A DNA stretch of 64,000 bases from Isoetes taiwanensis (GCA_021234155.1 JAJEKV010000034.1:3040001-3104000), one strand, 5' to 3'; shown: positions 10,930-21,921, numbered from the stretch's first letter. Program-made: numbers and translations. The notes: generated from the letters alone by a model not told the origin.

Positions 10930-13300
10930 AAGGGAATTAAATTTCTATCAGCAAAATTATAGTTGGCTTAAACAAAAAGGAAAAAAAAAATATGTATTTT
11001 TGTTTGGCTAAATTTGCTTACAAGTAATATTGAATTTATATTGCAGTTGGCTAAATTTGACTTTTTCTAATTCTAATGACAAACTTACTTGGCGATTTCA
11101 TGAATGTAAATTTATAAGAGATCCAATTATTTAATCCACACAAAATAACTTGAATAATTTGACTAAGTAATCATGTAAGAGACAAGTTCTTAGCTATTAA
11201 ACAACTTCGGTAACAAATAATCTCATATCCTTTCTATCTAGCAACATCTTTCAATAAAGTCAACTTCCTTAATGGAACATGAGTAATAGAAAAGCAACTG
11301 CAAGTTTTGCTTGAGAAAATTGGCATGATAAATCATATTTCAATATCAGATGCAAAATAATTTTACAAGTAGTTACATTTATATCATGTTGACGTTTAAA
11401 ACTTGCAGTCTTATGATTGCAAATGGTAAAGTCGTGAAGAGGTGAACATTTACCTACTGCAAGTTCAACTTGAACCCTGTATTACAGTCAACTAGACTCT
11501 GTATAAGCTACATAAATTTGATTAAACCATGAAATCTAAAAAGCTACTAAGTATGATCGAAAGCTTTGTAGTAGAAAAACTGCAAGTAAAACCTGCAAAT
11601 CAAGCGAGAGCAGTTACATCAAGGCAACCAAGCATCTACCATGTGTTTGGCATTCTATCTGATATTCTTCAAATTGATGTTACAGTGAAGAAAATGAGTT
11701 CACTTAAAATTACAACCTGACCAATAAGGACTTAGTTAGACCTTCGATTGTGGAGCACATTTCTGACTAAAGCTTTCAAAAATCTCTCTCATGTTAAACA
11801 TCAAATCAAGCTCAGAATTATTGAATAGGTATCACCATAAGTAATTTCGTAACATGAACAACAAAATAAAAGTTATCAATGCACGAAATTGAAGTGAAGT
11901 ACGGCCGAATGCAGACCTGTTACATCAGTAAAATCTCAAATCTGTAAATGGCAATGACTTGCTTGGAGGGCTGCAGTAAGCCTATGTATTTACTCTCTTA
12001 TGATGAATATGCAGGCATTTACCGTAGAGAAATACAGAAGCGAAGCAGGTTATGATGTAGAAACAGAGATAAATAAAGGAGAATAGTTAGTGAAATTAAG
12101 CTATGATGAATATGGAATAAGGTATGCATTTCTAGTAGAGAAACGCAGGACTGAAGCGAGAAATAAGGTTATGAGCAGGCAGAAAAACTGCAACAAGGGC
12201 TAGATAGCATAGAAACAAAAAAACAGAGTTGTTAGTGAACTCTGCAAAATATGCATAAGGTCAAGTGGAATTGAGAAGGAAAAGAAGTTGATGATATCTT
12301 CCAAACAATAATCATTTCTCACTATCTATCAGATTCAAATGTGTAGTATCCTCTACAGGTCATACCAGTCTGTTCATGTCATGAGCATTTGTTTATGAAG
12401 CTGATGCAGCTTTGGGGATTATTGTAATTATTCATCTACTATCAGCAAATTCTGGAATTCAGCTCAGACATGAAATAGTTGCTTACCTTTGAGATACCTT
12501 TTAACGTGTCATGCGAGTGTCCATGCAAATTCTAGCTTAGAAAGTCCACGGAACATGGATGCTGGTATAAGAGGCTGTAGTATCTGATTACATGGAAGAG
12601 CCATAGAGAAAAATTTGGTTCCACCGTTAGCACCATCACTTACAAAAGCAAGCAAAATAGAACAATATAACAACAAGGTCATCTTTAAAATCTGCTATAG
12701 ATTACTGTGTGAGAAAGTAGGGCTTACAACATTGAGAAGCTAATCTGTTGTCGTCTTCTCATATGAAGGGTGCCGGAACCGTATATAAGAGGTTCAATAT
12801 ATAAAAGGACTTCAAGTACTTGACGAAGCATAGACGAACGTGCAATTGCATTCCCTTGAAGCAAGAGTTTAGCATTCACAAAAGGCACCAACAGAGCTAA
12901 GTCGTACTCTTGATGATTCTGTATTACCTTTTACAGATGCAGCTTCAACATGTGGCTGGTAGACTGGCTCCTACAACTCAACAGAATTCTATGACATGGC
13001 CATAACCCATTTAACAGTAGAACTCGCCTCTACTTGTAAATAGCTTTAACATCCCAAAGGCGACTATAAGCGGCGATTTTTGCACCAGATGTATCTGTGG
13101 ATTGGCGAGACATATGGCTAATTCTTGATTTTAGGAACAACGATTCATGTATGGAGAAGGCAATTCTGCTCACCGACCGGCCCAAAGCTCGGCGAAACTT
13201 AGGGTGCTACGAAATTTGCCCCCTTTTTAAATGGCTAATTATTTTTTCCTACGAAAAATCATCCTCAATAAAGTTTCGCCACTTTTTTTTCAAATAACCC
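10930..13300. other. AT-rich gene-free stretch
   Basis: No convincing coding frame. Short poly(A) and poly(T) runs only. A 66-aa open frame at 13097-13297 looks accidental. A palindrome AATCGCC-TTTT-GGCGATT sits at 13306-13323, overlapping the end of the next ORF. Confidence 0.4.
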
Positions 13301-13321
13301 TAAAAAATCGCCTTTTGGCGA

Positions 13322-14707
13322 TTAATCGCCTCTCTTTGATACTCTGCCCCCAAGCACTCGCAACAAGGTGGACCAGTAGTCAATAACTTCATTCATATAT
13401 GTGTTAGACCATGAGTTATCGCCGGCTCTAGAAATAGCTGCCCAGTGCATCATGTACTTGGCAATTGAAGCTCTCAAGGCACCTATATCTGTCAAGCTCT
13501 CATATGGCTGCACGACCTTAGGTGACCCTCTAGGAATCATAGGTAAGCCTTGGGCATCCTCCTTCCACATTTTGATTCCCTTTTCAGGTAGCCACTCCCT
13601 ATGCCCTGGCCTCATCTTGTAGAACATTAGTGGCCATCCATCCTTCATGCAGAACTTGAAGAGTAGAGGTTCCAAATGACCACATAAACGGTCCTTCTTA
13701 TCAGGGATAAAACCTTTCTTCACCATTTTTGTCCTAAGGGCTTCCGTGTTCAAAATTGCTCCACCCCAGCAGCTTTCTGGATGATCTGTATTTCTCAAAT
13801 GACCCCAGTTGTCCTCAGATTGATTCTCTAGTGTTTTCAAGGTATGATTTAAAGATCCCACATGAAAATTCGAATCATCAAGCCAGAGGTCCAGCGAGAA
13901 GTGGCCCAAGGCACCTACACCATGCCCATGCATGAGAGCACCAGTAAGACTCACCTTCAACCGTTCACCTCTCCATACAGATTTTGCTAGCTTCTCCAGA
14001 CGAGGAACCATCGTCTTATTCTGATCCATTTTATCATGTATAATGGTTAAGGCATGTTCAGGAGATCGATGAGACAAAGCTCTCCATGACCAGTAGAGAC
14101 TCCTGCAGGAAAGTTGGGCTGTCATGTGAGATTTCCTTTCCACGGCAAGCTCTCTTCTTTCTCTTGGATCTCTAGTCTTGGCAAGCTTCTCCTTTATCAC
14201 AATACAGGTATTACACTTAGAAAATGCTATCCTTTTGGCGATTGCTACCTCAGAGTGGTTCTCCTTCCACGTTGACAAGAAGGACGACGGAGAAACATGT
14301 TTTCCTGTCATCTCGTGGACGGTTATATCTACCTCTTGATGTATGTCCTTTTTAGTCAAGATGGAAGGTAATCTCTTCACATTTTCTCTAGTGCCCCCAC
14401 TCGTAACCTTTGAGCGGTGTGGCATAGTTTCAACATTTTCATCTATGTACATAGATAGCACAGCACTTCCGGCCAGTGTATGAGATCTTGGCTTCATGGA
14501 CCCGGAGTTTCCGTGCTCCGCAATCCTGTGCCCGTTCAAAAAAAGCTTCCTCCATTTGTAAAATATAGAAACTGGTATACCGTAAGCACTATGCCATGCC
14601 TTCCTGCAGACTTGCTTGTTGTTCGGCATTAGCTTTTTCACACTTCCATTTCTCGAACAAAGATCTAGCATGTTGTACGCAAAAGTCGTACGTTCTGAGC
14701 TTTTCAT
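13322..14707 (-). CDS. Transposase-like protein (DUF7869-like), 461 aa
   Basis: An uninterrupted ATG-started ORF. Residues about 35-60 (YGIPVSIFYKWRK) look like a DNA-binding helix region. Residues about 185-225 carry a CxxC pair (CNTCIVIKEKL) followed by a charged helix. Then comes IHDKMDQNKTMVP, a pattern I associate with DUF7869-type DDE/RNase H-fold transposon proteins, and GALMHGHGVGALGHFSLDLW with DDSNFHV, also typical. The usual second acidic block (a QLDN..ENKN type) that should follow is not visible, so the catalytic core looks internally deleted or altered. The C-terminal part (YKMRPGHREWLPEKG) resembles the family tail. It lies downstream of a DUF8039-like ORF on the same strand. 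Function as a transposase is inference. Confidence 0.55.
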   Translation of the reverse strand: MKSSERTTFAYNMLDLCSRNGSVKKLMPNNKQVCRKAWHSAYGIPVSIFYKWRKLFLNGHRIAEHGNSGSMKPRSHTLAGSAVLSMYIDENVETMPHRSKVTSGGTRENVKRLPSILTKKDIHQEVDITVHEMTGKHVSPSSFLSTWKENHSEVAIAKRIAFSKCNTCIVIKEKLAKTRDPRERRELAVERKSHMTAQLSCRSLYWSWRALSHRSPEHALTIIHDKMDQNKTMVPRLEKLAKSVWRGERLKVSLTGALMHGHGVGALGHFSLDLWLDDSNFHVGSLNHTLKTLENQSEDNWGHLRNTDHPESCWGGAILNTEALRTKMVKKGFIPDKKDRLCGHLEPLLFKFCMKDGWPLMFYKMRPGHREWLPEKGIKMWKEDAQGLPMIPRGSPKVVQPYESLTDIGALRASIAKYMMHWAAISRAGDNSWSNTYMNEVIDYWSTLLRVLGGRVSKRGD

Positions 14708-15067
14708 GTTCTAGTAAAAGGTCCTCATGGCGGATACCTCTTTAACTGTGAAATTAGCACAACATCTCTTCAAGCAGCACATCGAGGGACGGAGGCGCAA
14801 GATAGCTTGGGTGTGGTTTTCCTTTCACCTTTGTTTGGGGTCGGCGTCCTCTCGCCTTCCTTTTCACCATGTGTGGTGCTTGTTTTTTTTTTTGTTACTC
14901 CAGCCTCAGGCCTGATGGCATAAGCTTCCTTCTCGACCTCTGTCTCCTTCCACGGTAGTAACTAGACTTGGGCGGAAATCGTCTCACGAGAACCAATGCT
15001 ATTGGCCATCTCACCAAGTCATGCACTGTGGCATTTACGCACAAGCACGACGAGCATAGAAATTTTT

Positions 15068-15280
15068 TTAGGGCATGGGCAACAAATTCATAACAGAAAC
15101 CCCTATCCATGCTTCACCCAACTTCATGTCAGACACGGCATCGTTTGGATCTGCGAAGACGATGACACCTGTAGCATAAGGCAGTTTGCAGCACTCGTGC
15201 AGTAACTCACATGTCTTTTCCACTAGTTTATCCCTGCAAATCCCCTGCAATTCAATTGGTTTAGTGTTTTCTTGAAGCAT
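15068..15280 (-). pseudogene. Coding remnant between the DUF8039-like and transposase-like ORFs
   Basis: A 70-aa open frame on the same strand and in the same order as its neighbours. It is protein-like (CRDKLVEKTCELLHECC, TGVIVFADPNDAVSD). No family is recognised. It begins about 48 bp after the DUF8039-like ORF ends, so the two may once have been one gene or two exons. Confidence 0.35.
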
Positions 15281-15328
15281 TCTTTGGGACTTGCCAATTT
15301 ATCCGCTTTTTATCGACCCGGTGGTGTG

Positions 15329-15583
15329 CTAACGCCGGGTCTGGCGTGATTTCATTACGAGCACGTCGCTTTTGGACCAAAGAACGAAGCTACCGATAGC
15401 TTCCCCTAGCTGGTTCAATTCCGGTTCTGGAAAAGGCAGTGGTATCTGCCCATCAAAGACAACGACAACAGAAACTACTATCAATTCGTCTGGCACAGGG
15501 ACGTTGTGGTGATTTTTGAAGTTATGCACTCTGCCCTCGGCCACCTTCTTCCCCAACAGGTAGAAAGACTGTAGAGGTTCCAT
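15329..15583 (-). pseudogene. DUF8039-like ORF, 84 aa
   Basis: An ATG-started ORF with the pattern GKKVAEGRVH, then hydrophobic VSVVVVFDGQIPLPFPEPE and LGEAIGSFVLW. This resembles DUF8039, a domain found in plant En/Spm (CACTA)-type transposon proteins, where a VA-G-V motif precedes LP-P and an AVG-x-W block. Only the domain core is present, so it is probably a fragment or an exon. It sits upstream of the 461-aa ORF on the same strand, and both could belong to one element. Confidence 0.4.
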
Positions 15584-15599
15584 CCTAAAAGAAAGTCAA

Positions 15600-17480
15600 C
15601 ACTGCTCGTCAACATCGCGATGGCGATCCGCTGGACCTCATTAGTAGAAAAAAATGCAAATTACTCAAGGCCCCAAGGGACGACATAATACCTCAGGAAG
15701 ATCGCGAAGGCGATCCTCTGGACCACATAGGTATGAATCAAACAAGCCACAAGACACAGAGGAGCCGGGGAGATCGCGAGGGCGATCCTTTGGACCTCTC
15801 TGGTGGACATCTTGAATCCTTCAAATCTACCTAGAATCTTTCTCTAATCTAACTACCTTCTTCACTCAAACTATTTTCTCTGACCATTTAAAAAACACTT
15901 TCCTACTGGACTTACCTCGACAAGATCGCAATCGCGATTAATTCGATGTAAACTCGCGTCACGTTATAAGTGCTATGCTCCGGATGAACGCAGTCGCGAT
16001 TCTTTTAGGCAGAGATCCGAACTTGTCCAACTGAGCAACAAATAGATATTTGAGTAACTCTCGCAAATCAAATGTTTACGTGGGAGCAGAACCATTAGCA
16101 GAACCATTATGTTACTGTGATATCCCCTCACTATCAATTAGTCCGAGAAATAAACAATTGATTTGGGCCTCGCTTACAGATTATACAGATCCGTGAACAG
16201 CATATACCAAGAAAGAGATGGTGCCAATACAGTAAATGACATTATGGTTGTGAAGACACTATTATAACCTATACATAAACAACAAATCGAAAATCACTCC
16301 TGAATTGGATAATTTCTAGCTGGATAAAAAGTAAGGCATTAGGATTTTGTACCCCGGTAGCTTAAGTTAGGCGAGCGCCTTCAAGATGAGACCTAGAGCC
16401 CTGAAGAACAGATCGAGCGCCTCGAGGAACAGAACGAGCACCCAGACGAGAAGAACGAGCGCCTTCCAGAACACCCTGCTCGATTACAAACTGGAAATCC
16501 CGCCTTCAAGATCGAGCACGAAATTCTGGCTCAAAATTTAAATTGTTGTCTTTTTCAGTCCTTCAACCGCGCTCTAGAGGCGTGTACATTTTGGTTCCGT
16601 GGGGCTTTTATTGCGCGGTGTGTTGGTACGGGGGAGAGGTTATATCTCTCACTCTACGTACACATTTTGAATTTAGAGGTCCACGTCAAAAAGTACCTCT
16701 TGTCCGGAAAATTCCACATTTAAAATAAAGTTGTTGGGTCTCCATAAATAAGGGCGGCTGCATTAATGATGTGTAATTATGAATGCCGGCCGTATTGTCT
16801 TGAGCATTTATAAGGTAGCGGCGAGTCCCATGCGTCGCGTATTAAATTAATCCGGCTTGGATAGCGGTATTTATTTTTAGCGATTCTGAGAATTTCTTTC
16901 CGCTTGGCGCCGCCGGCCGGCGCCTTCGGCGATTCTGCGCACCTTCGGCTCTACCCGGCGCCTTCCACGCTGATCATTATAGAAGCCCTTTTTCGAATTC
17001 TTCCAGCGCCCGCGATCCATGGCACCAAAAGCCCATCTCAGAGAAGGTTAGTTCTAGCCCCCTTAGCTCAAGAAGATGTGGTAGCGATTTCTTTTGATAA
17101 TGCATGTTTAATTGATGGTTCGACTTTTTTCGTAATGTAGTCATCAGCAGTGCGGAACTCCAGCGGGATGGCGGCGCGATCTGCTGGAGATCTTCGGGAC
17201 GGATCGCGGCCCGCGATCTGGCGGCGCTTCGTTAGCATCGCGGACGCGATCTGTTGAGTGCTCAACAACATCAGCGGTCGCGATTTTCATGAAGCTCCGC
17301 GGCGTCTTGTGGCCCGCGATCTTGTGCAGCACTCAAGAAGATCGCGGTCGCGATCATCGTGAGCTCTCAAGAAGATCGCGACCGCGATGATGTTGACTTT
17401 ACGGAAGAATGTGTGCATTAGGGAATACTGATACACCTCTTGCTTGCGCTCCGGATTTGTTTCGCGGTCGGACGTTGAGC
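15600..17480. repeat. Palindrome cluster ATCGCG...CGCGAT between divergent genes
   Basis: At least nine near-palindromes of the form (g)atcgcg-N-cgcgat(c) lie here: 15614-15627, 15700-15716, 15772-15788, 15924-15939, 15987-16001, 17202-17218, 17236-17251, 17340-17355 and 17374-17389. The first three are followed by a shared tggacc and spaced 72-87 bp. The last two sit in a ~34 bp direct repeat beginning tcaagaagatcgcg. The cluster lies between the minus-strand transposase-like block and the plus-strand ParB/methyltransferase-like gene. No protein gene is seen inside. Confidence 0.75.
16365..16475 (+). repeat. gagcgcc minisatellite-like stretch
   Basis: The heptamer gagcgcc or a one-base variant recurs about five times (for example in gcgagcgccttc, gatcgagcgcctcgagg, gaacgagcgccttcc) with agaac/agatc linkers. 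It is related to the LTR minisatellite at 2008-2082. An LTR fragment is a plausible source. A TATA-like ccataaataaggg follows at about 16742. Confidence 0.5.
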
Positions 17481-17494
17481 CTACTAAGATCATC

Positions 17495-17866
17495 ACACCT
17501 TCCAATGAAAGGAAGTGGTGCATTGAAATTGCACAAGCAATTCCATGGATGAAAGGCGACCCCCGTAAAGACCCTGCTTGTTCCTCAAGGCGGCAAGAAA
17601 GCCGATGACATCTGGCCAGATAGGAATTGTAATTGCTATGTGGGAAGGAACAAAAACAATGTCCAAGACGCTATTATATGCGGCGTGGAAGACACCACAA
17701 AATTTGCAGTTCATTGAGTACGTCCTTAAATGGACAAACTATGATCCTCGCTCATGTGACTAGCAAGTTAAACAATAGGCCACTAGAAAGAATGTTCCGA
17801 CCAGGTCTGCGAAAAAGGATCGGCCGGAGGCGAATCTCTGTCTCTGTCAGGAATAAGCGGCAATAG
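17495..17866 (+). pseudogene. 5' part of the ParB/methyltransferase-like gene (unknown domain)
   Basis: Coding-like segments in three frames join in order: ERKWCIEIAQAIPWMKGDPR (about 17505), then KKADDIWPDRNCNCYVGRN and NVQDAIICGVEDTTKF (about 17600-17710), then YVLKWTNYDPRSCD, then TSKLNNRPLERMFRPGL. At least two frameshifts are needed. No known domain is recognised. The even protein-like composition and the same orientation as the downstream segments suggest the start of one gene. Confidence 0.4.
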
Positions 17867-18337
17867 GGATATATTGTGCGGCTTCGACATGCGAGAAAAG
17901 GTTTGCGGCGGATAAGAAACCACCCAAACATTGCATTGAAAGCTAAGCGAGATGAGAAGATGCCTTAGTAATGGACACTAAGCGGTTAAGAGCTCGGCGA
18001 AGAAAAAAGCATGTGAAGCCGGTATCTTTAGCAGAGGACTCTACCCGGCCGAGCCACATGCGTGGAGCCTGTTTCCACCGCCCAACCTTACGCTATTATA
18101 GATCCCTTTCGGCCTTTGGCTATTTGTGCTCCCCTATTATGCGAAAGATACTCTTGTCCCCAAACAAGATATCGAAGTTCACAATCAACCTCGCAAACTC
18201 ACTGCCCGATGGCGGAGAACCTTCTTCTTCCCACACCCCCCCTTCCGTCTCAGGTGTTTCATTGTCCAAGAGCTTAGCATTTTCCCTTGCTTACGAGCTG
18301 CCCGTAGAGCTCAAATTCAATCGAGGAAGAGCGCAAA

Positions 18338-18790
18338 TTGGCGAGAACAAAGCGCACGAAGCTTGAACAATTCAAGCGGTTCTATCCGCTTGGTGTGAAC
18401 CGGTTTATGAAGGTCTCCATATTTGATTGCGAGCCAGCTCCTGCTAACCTCACGCATCGAATGCGTTCAAACGGCCATGTGCAGACTCTCGTGAAGAGTT
18501 TCAAGACGTATCCTACGGAGGTGCTCACACCGGCCGATGTTGTCCCCTTCGACCCCATTACCAGGTGATTGTTATTGTTCATGATTTCTGGTTTGTGGCT
18601 TCCTAACTTACAAGTGCACATTATTTCGGGGAAAAGATCACGTGGAGTCTGAGAGGCTGACTTGAAGGGCAAGAAATTTTGGATAATATCTGGTAACCAC
18701 AGTATATGTGCAGCTCAATTGCTATGCGGTGTTGTTGGAGAGCTGCTGGAACAGCGGCTGGAGTTTGCTAAAGCCTACGCGAGGAGAAGA
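18338..18790 (+). pseudogene. ParB/sulfiredoxin-like domain region
   Basis: The first segment (to 18564) reads FYPLGVNRFMKVSIFDCEP, then HRMRSNGHVQTLVKSF, then TEVLTPADVVPFDP, matching the ParB N-terminal pattern of a strand, a conserved Arg, a VQxLxxSF helix and a following strand. An AG|GTGATT donor-like site ends it. After 85-100 bp the same frame resumes with KKFWIISGNHSICAAQLL, matching the ParB signature (I-x-G-x-H-R-x-x-A-A-x-x-L) except that the usual Arg is Ser or Ile. In bacteria the fold binds centromere-like DNA, hydrolyses CTP or cuts DNA. Its role in a plant element is unknown. A frameshift follows near 18810. Confidence 0.5.
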
Positions 18791-18813
18791 ACAAGAGTGC
18801 TTAATGGAAACTT

Positions 18814-19792
18814 GTGCCGGATAGAGAATATATTGAGTTGAGCATTGATTGCAATGAAGTCATCGCTAACTTTCTTGTATATAGGGAGCCATTGTTAGAG
18901 AAGCTTCAGCATTGCGGCATCAACATAAAGCGTATGGATGTCCTCCTCAAGGTCCCATTGGTGCTTGCCACCACCTCGGCATGGAAGGTATTTTTATTAT
19001 CTTAGCTCAATGACATGGCGGCGCGATTTCCACGACCATTTGTTTTGTAGGACTTCCACGAGATAGCTACCACAGCGTTGAAGGTGAAGGAGCTAAAAGG
19101 CGAGAAGCAATTTATTTTTATGGAGGAGGGTGTTGTTGAAAGTTAATGGAAGTGGCCAAGCGGATGGGTCAACAAAAAATCTGTGATGAACATGGAGATT
19201 TTCACGATAAGCCCTCGAAGGACTTCTTCAACAAAACACGGTTAAGATACCTTCCGGGGCATGTCTAATCTGAGAGGTTTCTCAACTTCTCGATGAGATT
19301 TTGGAAGGAAAGACATACATTAAGGTGCAAGGCGGATATCATGGCAGGTTTGATTGCAAGCAGCGCGCCATTGATATTAGAAGCTTGAGCTTCATGCGGA
19401 AAGAGATTTTGTCATACGCCTCCCATTTGCCCGAGAAAGAATACACTTTTTGGGAAGAATTGCTTTCTGAATTTCCTGCTTTCACGGAACAACGGATTCT
19501 GGATATATCTGATTCGGATACAAAGTACGTGAAAGCCAATTATAATAAGGAACATGTTGTGGGTAATTTGCCCGTTGCATTTCTAGAACCCATTAGATCG
19601 ATTTTGAAACCTGAAGAGGCTATCAAGATCAAGGAGAAGAAAAATGTTGTACATGCTGTAACAAAGGAAGGGATTCCTACCTCCACTCCAGTATCTGAGA
19701 ATGCAACTATGATGTTCATAGACATTAGAGGATTCTACGCATTATGGACGCAAAAAAATACATGGAACTCTTCACAAGAATATCCGGCATGA
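18814..19792 (+). pseudogene. Middle part of the ParB/methyltransferase-like gene
   Basis: Segment 18814-18990 reads PDREYIELSIDCNEVIANFL and ends at TGGAAG|GTATTT, a good splice donor. The next exon-like piece starts after tttgtag at about 19050 (DFHEIATTALKVKELKGEKQ). A 163-aa open frame at 19301-19792 follows: FWEELLSEFPAF and a block MMFIDIRGFYALW...W that could be a decayed DPPY-type catalytic motif (motif IV) of an N6/N4 DNA methyltransferase. Stops between the pieces show decay. The retained introns argue against a processed retrocopy. Confidence 0.4.
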
Positions 19793-20003
19793 CAAGCTGC
19801 TAACATTTATCACCTTGTGATTACGATGCGATGCGTGAACTTGCGGTTGCTTATACTGACCCGAAAATGATTCAAAGGCGGGTCCCATATTTAGTAGGCA
19901 CATATGGCGAGCGGGATGGGTGAACAAGAAAAGAGTGAAGGAATATCGATTATTACATCACCCATATGTGCATTAACAAAAGCGACTCGAGGGGTCAGCG
20001 ATA

Positions 20004-21017
20004 ATGCGGAAGCTGGAGCCGTTTGACACGGTGAACCTTGCACCAAAGAACACGCCCTTGCCACCAATGCCTGTCAGTGGTGACGAAGATACTGATGAGA
20101 AAATGAAGAAAAAATGGCAGACTTATTTCACGGGTAAACCCAGGTACAAGTTTGTCGGAATCGAAGGTGACCACGTGCTGAAGTGCCAGTTGAAGACATC
20201 ATATGCTTACTACCTAGTTGACAAGCTTGTGCCCAAGGATGGTTGTGTCCTTGATTTCTTCTCAAGAAAATGCGCTTCCGTGTCGCCTTAATGCGGGGAA
20301 AGAAAAGTATTGCTTTCGAAGCCGGGGGTAAAGTATGCTGATTTACGAGGGCTTTCTTGGATAAGCTCGAAAAAATGGTTGGACAGTATTTGGGGAGGCA
20401 GGTTGAAGAGGATAAAGGCGAGCACGTAAATGATCCTGACGCGATCAATTTAAACATTATCCAGAAAACAGATATATCTAACATTGATGTAATCTTGGAT
20501 CAAATGGATGAGAAAAGCTATGAGGAAAGAATGCAGGAAACGAAAAGACTTCTGGAGTCTACTGAGAAAGGTATTGAAGCGCTAGAGCCCGTGTTTCAAA
20601 AATTAGGGGCTTTAAACAAAAAATTTGATGCCTACATGCCTTTCTTGACAGGCGGGTCGAGTTTCGAATACATAAGCATGGACGTGGACCACGCGGATCA
20701 AGAGGGTGAGCCATCAGGTACACAAGAGCATCAGGTTCCAGCCAAGAAAAAAGCCAAGCTCTTCCATGCACGATATCGCTTTGTCTTTGGCGAGTGGGCG
20801 ATCTGTCGAAGGCAGCGCCATGGATACTGAGACTGAAGGACCGGATCCACATGTCCAAGTCCTTGCACAGGCCATGTCTGTAGAAATCCCAGATGTAACA
20901 GGCTATACTGAGATGGACACAGCAGAGGTTCTACAAAGGGACCGGGAACATGTAGCTAGGATAGCTGCTGAGATAGGTGTTGTACCTGAGTCAGTATCGG
21001 AAACCCAGATGGACTAA
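20004..21017 (+). pseudogene. DNA-methyltransferase-like C-terminal region and tail
   Basis: The first segment (to 20291) ends HVLKCQLKTSYAYYLVDKLV then GCVLDFFS (20241-20264). This order (Cys-Gln-x-Lys, then L-V-x-K-L-V, then VLDxFxG) is typical of motif X/I in beta-class N6-adenine or N4-cytosine DNA methyltransferases. After a +1 shift the frame continues MRFRVALMRGKKSIAFEAG, fitting the helix and the acidic end of motif II. Then comes a helical tail (FTRAFLDKLEKMVGQYLG; 20357-20830) and a basic/acidic C-terminus with DMDVDHADQE-like sequence and AKKKAKLF, ending at 21017. The GxG after DFFS is lost at the frameshift. The domain call is by eye only. Confidence 0.45.
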
Positions 21018-21029
21018 AATGTACATTGA

Positions 21030-21560
21030 AATGTTTGAGGAATATAAATTACAATGCTTTGAAGTTTTCCACATCTTTGAGTTTTCTTACTCTTTGAGTT
21101 TTGTTTCTTGTCTAAACTTTCCTTGACTCGATATTTGCTAGCACTTTCTTAGAATTATTGGCAGAATTAGTGTGTACCTTACTTGACTCAAAATGTTTAG
21201 CCGCGATCCTCATTATCACTTTCATTTCTTTTTTATCCATGTGTAGACCTTAACGGACTTGTGATATTATATCCATGGGCTAGCTAGTGACTTCAAATCT
21301 TCGCCCCGTGGCGATCTGCTGATATATTTTACTCTTTTTTGTGGACCGCTCTTACTCACGAAGGAGCTTGGGATAGCCTTATACATGTCAAAGTCGGATG
21401 CATCGCTGGTTGTGACCAAAAACAAAAAAAAAAAACCGTCAACTTTTACTATCTTTGCAACCACTTACGATTGTTTTATAGACAACCAAGAACCTATTTC
21501 ATGCTAAACGAGAATCCCGAAATTCTCTAATTAATTAAATCGTGCTTATCACCCCTGGAA
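21030..21560. other. AT-rich region after the methyltransferase-like gene
   Basis: Noncoding. It contains ttgagttttcttactctttgagttttg (a short direct repeat) and a 12-base A run near 21426-21437. Nothing else is recognised. Confidence 0.4.
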
Positions 21561-21561
21561 T

Positions 21562-21921
21562 TGCACATCACCAACAAAAAAAACCAATAGAGAAAAAACC
21601 TCGAAAAGTGAGGGGCTGGTCTCGTGTGCCGCACACAAAAAAACAACATTTACACCTCGAAAAAACGAGGGGCTAATCACGTGTGCCACGCGACAAAAAA
21701 CAACATTTACAATAATATACACATTAAAGGGAAGGTGGGTGGAAATTAAGGGAACTGTTGAAAGAGGAGAAAATGTTGACGAGAAGTCGATGAAGAACCG
21801 ACAAGAAATAGCAATCCCCAAACAAACCAGAGCCCCAAAAAATGCATGCAATGCATGCATGCATGGGAGAGATGTATACTCGCCTATTCGAGAATACCGA
21901 TCCGATGGCTCGGATTGATGG
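21562..21921 (-). repeat. Long repeat, right copy of the inverted pair
   Basis: Reverse-complement counterpart of 8137-8485, with the same order of landmarks including the two cacgtgt/gcacac + gaggggct units and tgcacatcaccaac at the inner end. Its outer half is repeated twice more at 22131-22305 and 22362-22539. Confidence 0.75.
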
